Assembly (NCBI GenBank): GCA_020975725.1 | Contig: QXJR01000004.1 | Coordinates: forward strand, 372,001 to 436,000 | DNA length: 64,000 bases | Reading direction: 5' to 3' | DNA from: Picocystis sp. L7 | Lineage: Eukaryota; Chlorophyta; Picocystophyceae; Picocystales; Picocystaceae | Shown here: piece by piece, positions 52,126 through 62,592 of the stretch | How positions within the stretch are numbered: the stretch's first letter is position 1 | Layout of the letters: each line of letters opens with the position of its first letter | Program-made: the position numbers and the translations under genes | Notes under the pieces: model-generated | What the model saw: the letters and a program-made list of their open reading frames with translations, nothing else | The model's database searches: none | What the model was told of the DNA's origin: nothing

Positions 52126-53994
52126 TCAAATGTCCAGTAACCTCAACTCTGCAAGGGCTTCCTTCCTGTACGGAGAGTACCAGGCTGCGAATCGTATTGT
52201 CCCATGTGCAGACGGGATGGGGAAATCCACTCCGTAGAGCAGCTCCTGAACATCTGGTTGCAATCCCACGAGCTGTTTCAGTCCATCCCGAACGTCAAGG
52301 GGGCGCAGATTTGCTACAGTGTGACCGATGGACTGGCCAACAACCTGGCTTTGACTTGCGGCAGTGCGCGGACCTGTCTTCTTGACGGTCCTGCTACATT
52401 TCAGGCCACACCTTGCATCGACACAAAATCGCATGGGGCCATACAATTGCTGACAGAACGAGAGTGTGAGGACCCTGTTACTTCTCATATTTTCTAGACT
52501 GAAAGCAGGGTGGTGGCTGAGAGGTCCAAGGCTGCCTTGGTCACTCGGAGCTGAGGATCCAGGGGACACCGAATGGAGGAACCTACCAGCACGCTGTGAT
52601 GCCGAGCTGCTCATATCCAACCGCATTTGGAAAGACGTGAAGTCAAGCATTGTTCTTTTATAATGCCCTAGCTGAAATGCAGCCCCAAGGGAGCAAACAC
52701 CGCGAGTGGACACCTGGCGTAGTACTTTCCTAACTTTCTCTCCGAATACTAGATCGGAATTCCCTAGCATCGCAGTGGAGGGAAGACGGGCTATAGTACC
52801 AATCATTCCACTGAGTGTTAGCCCTTGCTTCGGAGCGATCCCCGAATATGGCATGTTCTTCCTTCTGGTCTTGGCAGAGGACTTGCTGCCAACGGAGGTC
52901 CACTGCTCAGCAGCACTCTCCTCAAAGAATCCTTCATTGGTAGTGCCTTTTGTTTCTTTATCATGCTGCATGTCTGTTTCAGAATCCTTCCGAAATCCAG
53001 CAGGTATCCAAACCCTACCATGTCGATCATAACTGAGGACGATTTGAGCATGAGTGCTGTGACGCAGGACTGAAAGACTGTGCCCAGTTGGTGTGTCTTC
53101 AGTCCCTCTCTCTTCCAGATCGCAAGGTGCGCTAATCTTGTGTATACCCATGGCGTATTGAAAGCCTCTAGGCTTTGGTTTAGACGAGACATGCATCGAT
53201 GCAACTCTCGGTATGTCAATGTAAGAAGAATCACGGTCCATGAATCTTTCATTTTCCAAGATTTTCGCACACAGCTCGTGTCCTGGCAGGCCTTGCCTGA
53301 ACGTCCAGGAGGATCTATGTGGTCGCTTAGAATCCACTTTCATGCTTTCTCCGCTCAGCAAGTCTTCTACAGATCCCACTTCTCCTGTGTACACAAAGGA
53401 TGTACTTCTAGAGTATTGTAGAGGGCAGGTGGTTAGTACGTATGTCGCTCAGCGGTTCCATCAGGCAAGGATTTTCCTTACATCGGTGGTTGCCGTACCT
53501 GGTTGGTTTCGCACGGGCAAAGATGCCGAGAGCGTAGTTGGACGCATCTATCAGTCGCTTTCCTATGTGCACGTTCCCTCTCTTCGAGTTTCGACAGTCA
53601 GCAGTCGTGTGACGCGGCTGGGTCCGACCGTTTCAAACTTGCATCGGGGGCGCACCTCTCGACGCTTGTGTTGCTGCCACAGGCGCTGTGCCTTGAGCCT
53701 CGTGGTCACTCCCATCCACCATGTGTGCGTGCCAACGCAAGCCAGCACTCGATCCAGGACCAGTCCACCAGCACTGGATGCGTAGGACGGCACGAACGGC
53801 ACGTCCGCCAGCTTCTGGGCCAGGAGGAGTTGCTGGCTGCGGTTGAGTCCCGACGTCTGGCGTTGGGAGAGCGGTCCAGGCTGTCCAGGCAAGTCGTAGA
53901 CGACGCAGTTGAGCGACGCAGGTGATTCTTGGTGTTGGTTCCAGAAGTGGGACGACACGGATCGGAACCCCAGTTTTTCTTTGGGATTCGGCAT
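52126..53994 (-). CDS. TGD4: TGD4-like chloroplast outer-envelope lipid-transfer protein, three exons
   Basis: TGD4 (TRIGALACTOSYLDIACYLGLYCEROL 4) is a phosphatidate-binding beta-barrel protein of the chloroplast outer envelope needed for ER-to-plastid lipid transfer. My model has exons 53994-53656, 53581-53499 and 53407-52126, about 567 residues. Exon 1 carries VVYDLPGQPGPLSQRQTSGL and LVLDRVLACVGTHTWWMGV, matching the plant N-terminal region. Exon 2 is RGNVHIGKRLIDASNYALGI, matching the IGKHLKDKSLYALGF block. Exon 3 has LDFTSFQMRLDMSSS, RVLTLSFCQQLYGPMRFCV, and ends AWYSPYRKEALAELRLLDI like the plant VSYSPKQNEFMVELRFFE end. Introns are 74 nt (donor GTGCGC, weak acceptor) and 91 nt (GTACGG...CTAG). 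The first intron's acceptor is uncertain: CCCAG at 53618 is an in-phase alternative that would leave only 38 nt. The start is the first ATG in the exon 1 frame. Confidence 0.75.
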
Positions 53995-55013
53995 GTCTTG
54001 GCTTGCACAGGACGTTCCTATCTGCACCTCTTCTCGATCCAATGGAACGTGCTGTTGTCTGTTTCGATACGATCAGTCGCGCATGGTGATGGACGTAGGT
54101 CTCGAGTCCGAACGCCTGTGCAGCCCCCTCGCTTGGATTTCCCACGCACCCAGGCACACTTCCACCCACCTCGTCGTCGAAAGGTCCTTCAACTGGGCCC
54201 GTGCACACCTTCGACCGCCGAGGAGGAGGTCCCCCCTGCCGCCCGCACCCCTCGTGGACTCTAAGGACAGGGCCTTTTCGAACGGTCCAAACGGTCCGCG
54301 AAGGATCCGAGGCGGGAGGGGAGGGTCGGGTCCACCGGTGGATCGTCCCTTCTGTTGGGATCCGAATCCGGGTCTAGAAGGAAGGTCCGAACCCGAGAGA
54401 TCCCATGGTGAACCGAACCTAGACGTGCTGGGACCAGTGGTGGCCGAAGCGCGACGAGGCACGAGCGGGCTGCGCGGCACCGTGCTCGAGCGAGGCGCGC
54501 CGAGGTGCATCGATCCGCGTGGAAACGCAAGGAAAGGATACCTGCTGCGTGTGGAGGGGCGAAAGACGTGGCAAGGTACGCCGAGCCAGTCCGAAGGGGC
54601 CGAACGCGTACGCGACGGGATAGGGTTTTGGTGGCCGAACGCACGACGGAAGCACTACAACGTGCGCTTCGCAATACATCGACCCGCCACGAGCATGGTG
54701 AAACTCCAGATTGGATACAGGATTCGTGGTGGAGCGCGAAAGGTACCCGTTTCAGGTGCTGGTAGAGATGCGTGTGGGGAAAGGGTTCGCACACCGGACG
54801 ACGATGGAGGCTCCCAGAAGCTGGTGCTTGCGGGGCTGCCCGAACCTTCCCTTAACTCCTCGCTGACCGGATCGTGTTCTCGGCACTAGCCCAGGAAACA
54901 CTGTCCGCTTCATAGTCATATTCAATCTTGCACAAAAAACTAGGAAAAAAAACATACTGTAGGCACACACATTTGAGTAGTCACACCACTTGTTAGAAAG
55001 CCATTCAATCATC
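53995..55013. other. Divergent promoter region of TGD4-like gene and RPB1
   Basis: One kilobase between two divergent genes. The middle (about 54100-54800) is GC-rich with GGATCC and CCGAACC words and open in several frames without conserved content. The last 120 nt before RPB1 are AT-rich, including a run of A near 54940-54952, probably its 5' leader. Confidence 0.45.
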
Positions 55014-58000
55014 ATGGCATCAGTAGCACACAGATTTCCGTATTCTTCCTGCGAGCTGAAAAGAGTCAAAACTGTTCAGTTTGGTATACTCAGTCCTGAC
55101 GAGGTGAGGAGGTACTCGGTGGCAGAGATCAATACTGGAGATACTTATGTGAATGGAGAAGCAAAACTCAACGGTTTAAGCGATCCAAGACTCGGTACGA
55201 TGGACAGAGCTGTCAAGTGTGCCACAGATGGTTGTGGTGTCCAGGACTGTCCAGGACATTTTGGGCACGTTGAACTTGCTAAACCTGTCTTCCACCATGG
55301 ATTCATAAGGACAGTCCTCTCCGTTCTTCGTTGCGTCAGCTTTCACAGTTCCAAGCTCTTGATTGATAGGGAGGACCCATACTTTGCCCTTGCTCAAAGG
55401 GTGCGAAGACCGGAACATAGATTGAGAAAGATGCTGAGCCTGTGTCGATCAAGATCAGAATGCCCCACGACTGGAATGCCTCAACCTACATTCAAGATGG
55501 ATGGGTTGAGGATCATTGCAGAATTTCCAGCAAAGCGGGACAAGGAACTGGATATACCCATGGCTGAAGCGGTTGAGAAGAAGATGACTTTGAGTGCCGA
55601 GAAGGTGCATGAGATATTCAGGCGCATATCTGATGAGGACTGCATGGCACTAGGCCTGGACCCTAGATGGGCTCGTCCTGACTGGATGCTCATCACTGTC
55701 TTGCCTGTCCCTCCCCCTCCAGTGAGGCCATCGGTGATGATGGACAGCTCTGCAAGGAGTGAGGATGATCTGACGCACAAACTCTCTGAAATTGTACGTG
55801 CCAACAACGCACTGAAGAGGCAGGACGAGAGTGGGGCCCCCCAGCACATGATTGAGGAGTTCACTGCATTGCTTCAATTTCATATCACAACATACATGGA
55901 CAACACCATTGCAGGTCATCCCCGGGCCCTGCAGAGGTCAGGACGGCCCATCAAATCCATCAGTCAGAGGTTGAAGGGGAAAGAAGGACGAGTGAGGGGA
56001 AATCTTATGGGCAAGCGCGTAGACTTCAGTGCACGCACAGTGATAACTGCTGATCCAAATCTAGGTATTGATGAACTCGGGGTCCCTTGGAGTATTGCTC
56101 TCAACATGACTTATCCAGAAACAGTGACTCCCTACAATTTTGAGCGGCTTCAAAAACTGGTTGAAAATGGTCCACATCCGCCTCCAGGAGAAACAGGGGC
56201 AAAATATATCATTCGTGAAGATGGCCAGAGACTAGACCTTCGCTATATGAAAAAGAGTAGCGACAGGTATCTAGAGCTCGGGTACGTGGTGGAAAGAACA
56301 CTGGTAGATGGAGATTATGTACTGTTTAACCGCCAACCTTCTCTTCACAAAATGTCTATCATGGGCCACAGGGTGAGGATACTTCCCTACTCGACTTTTC
56401 GGCTTAACCTGTCTGTGACATCTCCCTACAATGCAGATTTTGATGGGGATGAAATGAACATGCATGTTCCGCAATCCGAGGAGACAAGGGCTGAGATTGC
56501 GGAACTGATGATGGTGCCAAAGATGATTGTATCACCGCAAGCCAATAAGCCCATTATTGGCATTGTACAGGACACACTTCTAGGTTGCAGGAAAATTACT
56601 AAGAGAGACACTTTTATAGAAAAGGATGTCTTTATGAATATCATGATGTGGATCAAGGAGGGGCACGATGGCCGAGTCCCCACCCCTGCAATTTTGAAGC
56701 CAGCTCCAATGTGGACGGGGAAGCAAGTGTTCAACATGATCATCCCACGAAGCACCAATTGCCGCCGCCTTAATGCATGGCATCCAGACGTGGATCCTAA
56801 AGATTTGTCTGTTGGGGACACTCAAGTACTCATCGAAGATGGGGAGCTCCTTGCAGGGACACTCTGCAAGAGGACACTTGGGACAGGTGGTGGTAGTTTG
56901 ATACACGTGATCTGGCTTGAGCATGGACCAGACGCTGCAAGATTTTTTCTAAATCACACCCAGTTGCTAGTAAATTACTGGATTTTGCAAGAGGGAATGA
57001 GTATGGGGATTGGAGATACCATTGCTGATGAGGGAACCATGGCTAAAATCAATGATATAATTATTGATGCCAAATCCAAAGTGCAAGACGTAATTGACGA
57101 TGCCCAAGGCCATAAATTGGAGGCACAACCAGGTAGGAGTATGATGGAGTCTTTCGAAAACAAGGTCAACCAAGTTTTGAATAAGGCACGTGATGATGCA
57201 GGGAATAGCGCTCAACGCAGTTTGAAAGACACAAACAATGTCAAGCTGATGGTTACTGCAGGAAGCAAAGGGAGCTTCATCAATATCTCTCAGATGAGTG
57301 CTTGTGTCGGACAGCAAAATGTTGAAGGCAAGCGCATTCCTTTTGGCTTTGTTGATCGCACTCTTCCACATTTCACGAAAGATGACTATGGTCCAGAATC
57401 GCGGGGATTTGTAGAGAATTCCTATCTCCGGGGATTGACGCCTCAGGAGTTCTTCTTTCATGCAATGGGTGGAAGAGAGGGATTGATTGATACTGCCGTG
57501 AAGACATCTAGCACTGGATACATCCAGCGCAGGCTTGTGAAGGCACTTGAAGACGTTATGATCAAGTATGACGGTACAGTTCGAAACAGTGTTGGGGATG
57601 TTATCCAGTTTCTCTATGGGGAAGACGGAATGGACGGTATCTGGATTGAATCCCAAAAGCTTGACCACTTGAGGATGTCTAAAAAAGACTTTGAGGAAAC
57701 TTTCGTTTTCGAATGCAATCAGCCTTACTGGCAGCCTGACTACTTGGATAGTAGTGTTGTAGAAGAGATGAAGGTCAAAGCAGATGTGCGGGCCCTGCTG
57801 GATGAAGAGATCAGCACTCTTAAGGCGGACTTGTATACCCTGAGGACAGAAGTAATTCGTTCAGGAGACTCAACGTGGCCACTTCCAGTGAATCTGAAAC
57901 GTCTTGTGTGGGATGCACAATGCATGTTTAGCATTGGTCCGAATACTGTGAGTGATTTGTCTCCTGGTCAGATATTTGAAAGTGTGAGAGAGTTGTCATC

Positions 58001-60125
58001 CAAGCTTATCGTGGTTGATGGTGATGACCCGCTGAGCAAAGAGGCACAAAAGAATGCTACTCTACTGTTTTCATGCCTTCTTCGCAGTGTTTTTGCCTCC
58101 AAGCGTGTTTTGAAAGAGTACAGGCTCACATCTGCTGCCTTCCAATGGGTCTTGGGAGAGGTGTTGTCCAGGTTCAACACGGCCCTCGCTCACCCTGGAG
58201 AGATGATTGGCACAGTAGCAGCACAGAGTATTGGGGAACCCGCTACCCAAATGACTCTGAATACCTTTCACTTTGCTGGTGTTTCGGCAAAGAACGTGAC
58301 CCTTGGTGTCCCTCGCCTTACAGAGATCATTAACGTAGCAAAGACCATCAAGACTCCTTCTTTATCTGTTTATTTGACTGAAAATGCTGCTGGAGATAGG
58401 GAGCAAGCAAAGCAGGTACAGAGTGCGCTCGAATACACCACCTTAAAGACAGTAACCGCTGCTACTGAGGTATGGTACGATCCAGACCCAACAACCACAA
58501 TCATCGAGGAAGACCTTGAATTTGTGAGCACATACTTTGAGATGCCAGATGAAGACCTGCCAGCAGAGAGAATGTCACCATGGTTGCTCCGAGTGGAGCT
58601 CAATAAGGATATGATGATCGATAAGAATCTCACACTCTCTTATATTACTGACAAAATCAATCAGGAGTTCGGTGACGATTTATCTGTAATATTCTCGGAT
58701 GACAATGCCGATAAACTTATCTTGAGGATAAGGATTGTGAATCCAGAAGTTGATGACAAACTAGAGGCCAGTGTTGCAGACGATGTCCTTTTGAAGCAGA
58801 TTGAAGCTAATATGCTCACTGACATGAAGTTGAAAGGTATAGAGAATATTCGCAAGGTATTCATTCGTGAAGCGAAGCGAACTGTTGGTACACCAGATGG
58901 CTACACCCAGACCGCAGAATGGATGCTTGATACAGAGGGTGTGAATCTTGCAGAAGTTATGGTGCAGCCGCATGTGGACCACACTCGGACAACTAGCAAT
59001 GACATCATTGAGATCATGCAAGTTCTGGGAATAGAGGCTGTGAGGAATGCACTTCTGAAAGAGCTGAGAAGTGTTATTGAGTTCGATGGGTCTTATGTGA
59101 ACTACAGGCATCTTGCAATTCTTTGTGATATCATGACGTACAGGGGCTACTTGATGTCCATCACGCGGCATGGTATCAACAGAGTTGAGACTGGTCCGAT
59201 GATGCGCTGTTCATTTGAAGAGACTGTAGATATCCTATTGGAGGCGGCAATGTTTGCAGAGGGGGATAAGTTGAAGGGGGTCACCGAAAACATCATGTTG
59301 GGTCAGTTGTGTCCATTGGGGACTGGCGAGTTTGGTATTCACTTGAATGAAGAGATGCTTCAAGATGCATACGAAATAGCAGATCTGGCAGAAGATGGAA
59401 TGGCGTTTTCAGGTATGACACCAGGGCGCTTTACACCCGGCCGTTCCCCCATGATGACACCAAGCTACGATGGACGCGGCTTCATGCCGTCTCCTATCTC
59501 TGACTCACCAGTCAGAGAAGGCATGATGTTTTCACCGCAGAGAACTGTGGGTGGTATGTCACCCGCAGCTGGGTATGGGTATGCCACTCCTGGTTTCAGT
59601 CCTGGATATAGCCCAGCAAGCCCTGCCTACTCGCCTACTTCGCCTGCCTATTCGCCTACTTCGCCTGCCTATTCGCCTACTTCGCCTGCCTATTCGCCTA
59701 CTTCGCCTGCCTATTCGCCTACTTCGCCGGCCTATTCGCCTACTTCGCCGGCCTATTCGCCTACTTCGCCGGCCTACTCGCCTACATCGCCGGCCTACTC
59801 GCCCACTTCGCCGGCCTACTCGCCCACTTCGCCGGCCTATTCGCCTACTTCGCCGGCCTATTCGCCCACTTCGCCGGCCTATTCGCCCACTTCGCCGGCC
59901 TATTCGCCCACTTCGCCGGCCTACTCGCCTACTTCGCCGGCCTATTCGCCTACTTCGCCGGCCTATTCGCCCACTTCGCCGGCCTACTCGCCCACTTCGC
60001 CGGCCTATTCGCCCACTTCGCCGGCCTATTCGCCCACTTCGCCGGCCTATTCGCCCACATCGCCGGCCTACTCGCCCACTTCGCCTGCGTACAGCCCAGA
60101 GGAGGAAGGCGGTGGAGCTTCTTAA
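55014..60125 (+). CDS. RPB1: RNA polymerase II largest subunit RPB1
   Basis: Largest subunit of RNA polymerase II, 1703 residues in one exon. The N-terminus has [16 protein letters not shown] and [16 protein letters not shown]. The catalytic Mg2+ loop is [16 protein letters not shown] (about 473-484). The funnel and bridge-helix region follows ([20 protein letters not shown]), and the trigger loop is [20 protein letters not shown]. Acidic linkers lead to [21 protein letters not shown] and the CTD. The CTD (residues 1532-1692) is one YSPASPA and 22 identical YSPTSPA heptads, ending [11 protein letters not shown]. Two points are odd. The clamp zinc sites differ from the usual pattern: Cys at 69, 74 and 79, not CxxC before CPGH, and Ser109 and Ser112 where CxxC is expected. 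All heptads have Ala at position 7. I chose the ATG at 55014; the preceding frame has only a TTG. Confidence 0.97.
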   Translation: MASVAHRFPYSSCELKRVKTVQFGILSPDEVRRYSVAEINTGDTYVNGEAKLNGLSDPRLGTMDRAVKCATDGCGVQDCPGHFGHVELAKPVFHHGFIRTVLSVLRCVSFHSSKLLIDREDPYFALAQRVRRPEHRLRKMLSLCRSRSECPTTGMPQPTFKMDGLRIIAEFPAKRDKELDIPMAEAVEKKMTLSAEKVHEIFRRISDEDCMALGLDPRWARPDWMLITVLPVPPPPVRPSVMMDSSARSEDDLTHKLSEIVRANNALKRQDESGAPQHMIEEFTALLQFHITTYMDNTIAGHPRALQRSGRPIKSISQRLKGKEGRVRGNLMGKRVDFSARTVITADPNLGIDELGVPWSIALNMTYPETVTPYNFERLQKLVENGPHPPPGETGAKYIIREDGQRLDLRYMKKSSDRYLELGYVVERTLVDGDYVLFNRQPSLHKMSIMGHRVRILPYSTFRLNLSVTSPYNADFDGDEMNMHVPQSEETRAEIAELMMVPKMIVSPQANKPIIGIVQDTLLGCRKITKRDTFIEKDVFMNIMMWIKEGHDGRVPTPAILKPAPMWTGKQVFNMIIPRSTNCRRLNAWHPDVDPKDLSVGDTQVLIEDGELLAGTLCKRTLGTGGGSLIHVIWLEHGPDAARFFLNHTQLLVNYWILQEGMSMGIGDTIADEGTMAKINDIIIDAKSKVQDVIDDAQGHKLEAQPGRSMMESFENKVNQVLNKARDDAGNSAQRSLKDTNNVKLMVTAGSKGSFINISQMSACVGQQNVEGKRIPFGFVDRTLPHFTKDDYGPESRGFVENSYLRGLTPQEFFFHAMGGREGLIDTAVKTSSTGYIQRRLVKALEDVMIKYDGTVRNSVGDVIQFLYGEDGMDGIWIESQKLDHLRMSKKDFEETFVFECNQPYWQPDYLDSSVVEEMKVKADVRALLDEEISTLKADLYTLRTEVIRSGDSTWPLPVNLKRLVWDAQCMFSIGPNTVSDLSPGQIFESVRELSSKLIVVDGDDPLSKEAQKNATLLFSCLLRSVFASKRVLKEYRLTSAAFQWVLGEVLSRFNTALAHPGEMIGTVAAQSIGEPATQMTLNTFHFAGVSAKNVTLGVPRLTEIINVAKTIKTPSLSVYLTENAAGDREQAKQVQSALEYTTLKTVTAATEVWYDPDPTTTIIEEDLEFVSTYFEMPDEDLPAERMSPWLLRVELNKDMMIDKNLTLSYITDKINQEFGDDLSVIFSDDNADKLILRIRIVNPEVDDKLEASVADDVLLKQIEANMLTDMKLKGIENIRKVFIREAKRTVGTPDGYTQTAEWMLDTEGVNLAEVMVQPHVDHTRTTSNDIIEIMQVLGIEAVRNALLKELRSVIEFDGSYVNYRHLAILCDIMTYRGYLMSITRHGINRVETGPMMRCSFEETVDILLEAAMFAEGDKLKGVTENIMLGQLCPLGTGEFGIHLNEEMLQDAYEIADLAEDGMAFSGMTPGRFTPGRSPMMTPSYDGRGFMPSPISDSPVREGMMFSPQRTVGGMSPAAGYGYATPGFSPGYSPASPAYSPTSPAYSPTSPAYSPTSPAYSPTSPAYSPTSPAYSPTSPAYSPTSPAYSPTSPAYSPTSPAYSPTSPAYSPTSPAYSPTSPAYSPTSPAYSPTSPAYSPTSPAYSPTSPAYSPTSPAYSPTSPAYSPTSPAYSPTSPAYSPTSPAYSPTSPAYSPEEEGGGAS
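59607..60089 (+). repeat. RPB1 CTD tandem array, 23 units of 21 nt
   Basis: One degenerate unit (YSPASPA, 59607-59627) and 22 units of YSPTSPA (59628-60089), without insertions. Both serines are TCG in the repeats; only synonymous third-position changes (TAT/TAC, CCT/CCC/CCG, ACT/ACA) separate them, so the array looks recently homogenised. Because the unit is 21 nt, a second frame is open across it as an Arg/Pro-rich artefact. Confidence 0.95.
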
Positions 60126-60322
60126 CCGTGGGAATCGTCTGCTCGGAACGCGCAGATCAAGTGACTGCGGTCCTCACTTTTTTTGTGAGCAAGTTGCATC
60201 GTTGAGCGTGTGTAGGAACGAAACACACACTTACAAATGGAAGCAAACTTTCATGTTGAATAAACTTTTGATGACAACATTTTTTCGCGACTCATGTTCT
60301 GCCCTCTTTTTACAATGACGCA

Positions 60323-60904
60323 TCACTTGGCTGAGTATACAAAGTCGTCCAGTTCATCTTCATTGCAGTGGAGCCACTCCGGCAGCGGTGGGAGTGGTGG
60401 CACATCAATCTTCATCTTCCGTTTAGGCTTTTCCAATGGCTTGTTGAGGTCGACGATGTTCACATTCTCTGTGCAGCGCAGGAAGCTTTTGTCGGTGAAC
60501 TGTCTGGTGAACTCCTCAATCTCCCGATTCATGGTGGCCTCTTCTTCTTCGTTCTGCTCTTCCCAGGTCTTCCCGGCGAACTGTTCGATATCAAACTCTT
60601 TAGCGAGTTCTTCGGCCCTTTTCCAGAGCGCTTCTTCCCCTTGCTTGGTTCCTACGGCTGTACCCTCTTCCCTTTGTTCTTGCGGCTTCTTATCTTCTTC
60701 GGTTTTGTTCGTTTTGCTGTTGGTGATGTCACCAAGGGCTCGTCTGGCGTGGACCTCTTTGTGGGCGGATTTCCCGCCCATGCTCGCGTCCATCGGCGTT
60801 CCGAACGTTCGCTGTCCGCCCGCCTGCTTTCCGTTCGAACGGTTGGACATCGACACGCCCGCATTCTCGTCCTGTGCGGACGATCGCGCGTGCGGTTGCG
60901 CCAT
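60323..60904 (-). CDS. Unknown protein with cyclin/securin-type destruction box
   Basis: A 193-residue hydrophilic protein that I cannot place in a family with confidence. Near residue 54 it has RRALGDITN, a textbook APC/C destruction box (RxxLxxxxN) of the type found in B-type cyclins, but no cyclin box follows. The middle is Lys/Glu-rich and probably helical (ALWKRAEELAKEFDIEQFAG). The C-terminal quarter contains ENVNIVDLNKPLEKPKRK, a Pro-rich PPLPPLPEW and an acidic end, EDELDDFVYSAK. D-box at the N-terminus plus acidic C-terminus is the layout of securins and related mitotic regulators, so a securin-like or other APC/C substrate is a reasonable guess. It converges on RPB1 (197 nt between stops) and diverges from DP. 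Confidence 0.6.
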   Translation of the reverse strand: MAQPHARSSAQDENAGVSMSNRSNGKQAGGQRTFGTPMDASMGGKSAHKEVHARRALGDITNSKTNKTEEDKKPQEQREEGTAVGTKQGEEALWKRAEELAKEFDIEQFAGKTWEEQNEEEEATMNREIEEFTRQFTDKSFLRCTENVNIVDLNKPLEKPKRKMKIDVPPLPPLPEWLHCNEDELDDFVYSAK

Positions 60905-62592
60905 GCCTTTCGTGTCGTTCCTTTTCGTGCGTTTTTCGCGTTTGATTTTTCCACGTTCGGAGGGGATCCGGTTTCAGGTCTCCATGGTTTCCCTTTCGAT
61001 CGGGACTCGACCTTCCGATCGAAAGGAAGGCTTGAAACCGGAGGGTTCGAAAACACCGGACATCCGTTCCCATAGATCGAGGGAGACCGTAGGACAGAGC
61101 CAGGGGGAGAAGGAGGACCGTTGAAGGGATGGGGGATGCCCAACCCGGTTTCGATACGGGGTGACAATGGGGAGCGAGCCTGGGAGGAAGGGGATCCCCG
61201 ACCCGACCCTCGCTTGGATCCATCCCGAGGCAGGGTCCACCAAGCTAGGGTTGGCGAACGGACATGGAAGGACGGATCCGTCTCTCATGGAAGGAACCGT
61301 TGGATCACGAATGGGGACGTTTCAAGACCCTAAGGGCTCAGGGATCGACCCCGTACCCGTCTTCCCACCAAACCATGGACCTGTTCCCTGCACGGTGCGG
61401 CTGTGCCACGGCCAACACAACGTCATACAAGAACATCCAAGTCGCGTACCCTGGTGCAGTCGATCCGACACCCCTCTTCGCGAGGGGAAAGGGGGGCGGT
61501 TCATCGGAGGACGACGAACAGCAACACCGGATGGGTCCCCCGGTGGCAACTGAAAAATGGTCCCCCTAAGGACTGCAGTTCGGTTCCCTCCAGCAGATGC
61601 ACCCTATGACAGATGCACGCCATATGCTCCGCTTCGTTGCATGTTCCCGAACGGGAGACGAGGATGGCGGATCCTCGACGATTCTTTTGCACGTGATCTG
61701 GAAGAAATTCCGTAGCGCGTGGATCTGTCGAACGCGACAATACCTACTAGCCAATCACGACCTCATCCACTGATCTCAAGACACCGTCGATAGACATCGC
61801 CCTTCCTTCTAGTCGTTGCAATCAAGATTGCAACATCGGCCTCTTCTTCGAGAGGAAAATGGAAGAAAGAAACATACCCAAGCCTTGAACGCCAAGAATG
61901 CATGTCGGCTTTCAACAATTCCCGCGAGAACCGCGTTGAAGGTGTCTCGAAGCTTCATGCGGTGGTTGCACACGAGTAATGGTTGTCGACCTCACTACTC
62001 CTTCAAGTAGCATCTCTTTTTTCCAACTTCGCGATGTGTATTGTGCTTCAACAGTATCTACGTGGGACAAGACCCCAAGCAGGGAGGTTATGTCGATGGT
62101 GTTCTTCTCCATTCGTTCATCTTGTCCGCGAAAGTGCCGTCCTTGGCCACCGTCTTCGTCCCCAGTTGGCAAGCATCCATGTGTGTTTCGTGCGTGGGGT
62201 GCATCTGGAAGGGGGACCGAACGGCAGGCCTTTTGGGGATCCTTTTTCACTCGCAACGATCCCCTCCTCCCCGGTCCTTCCACCCTGGACCCAACCCGCC
62301 CCGGTCGGATCCAATGGCCATTCCCTTTCCCTTCCGATGAAACCTGGATTTTCAAGGGAGGCCTTCGGGACACAGTCCCGATTCGGATCCCTATGAAACC
62401 GAATCGAAAGGAAAGAGAACGGGTGGCGAGAGGGCATCGTCCTCGCGACGAACGTGCGCATCAGGTGGCGTCGCACGATCTCAGACCTGCGTTCCACGCG
62501 TCCGGAGGGATCCCATCCAACGCAGGAGTGTTGGAAGAGGAGGTGGACGCGCTTCCATCGACGCCTGAAGGGTAGTAGGAGGAAGAACTGCG
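60905..62592. other. Divergent promoter region of the D-box gene and DP, with a weak relic in the middle
   Basis: The two ends (about 60905-61560 and 62100-62590) are GC-rich with GGATCC and CCCGACCC words, open in several frames without conserved content; GATCGACCCCGT lies at 61343-61354. The middle (about 61560-62000) is less GC-rich and has short protein-like traces like the fossil islands, none recognisable. Shared upstream sequence could allow joint control of two cell-cycle genes, which is inference. Confidence 0.4.

Noticed and set aside
59551-60318. A 255-codon Arg/Pro-repeat frame over the RPB1 CTD
   Set aside because: It is the shifted reading of the 21-nt CTD repeat; the YSPTSPA frame is the real one.
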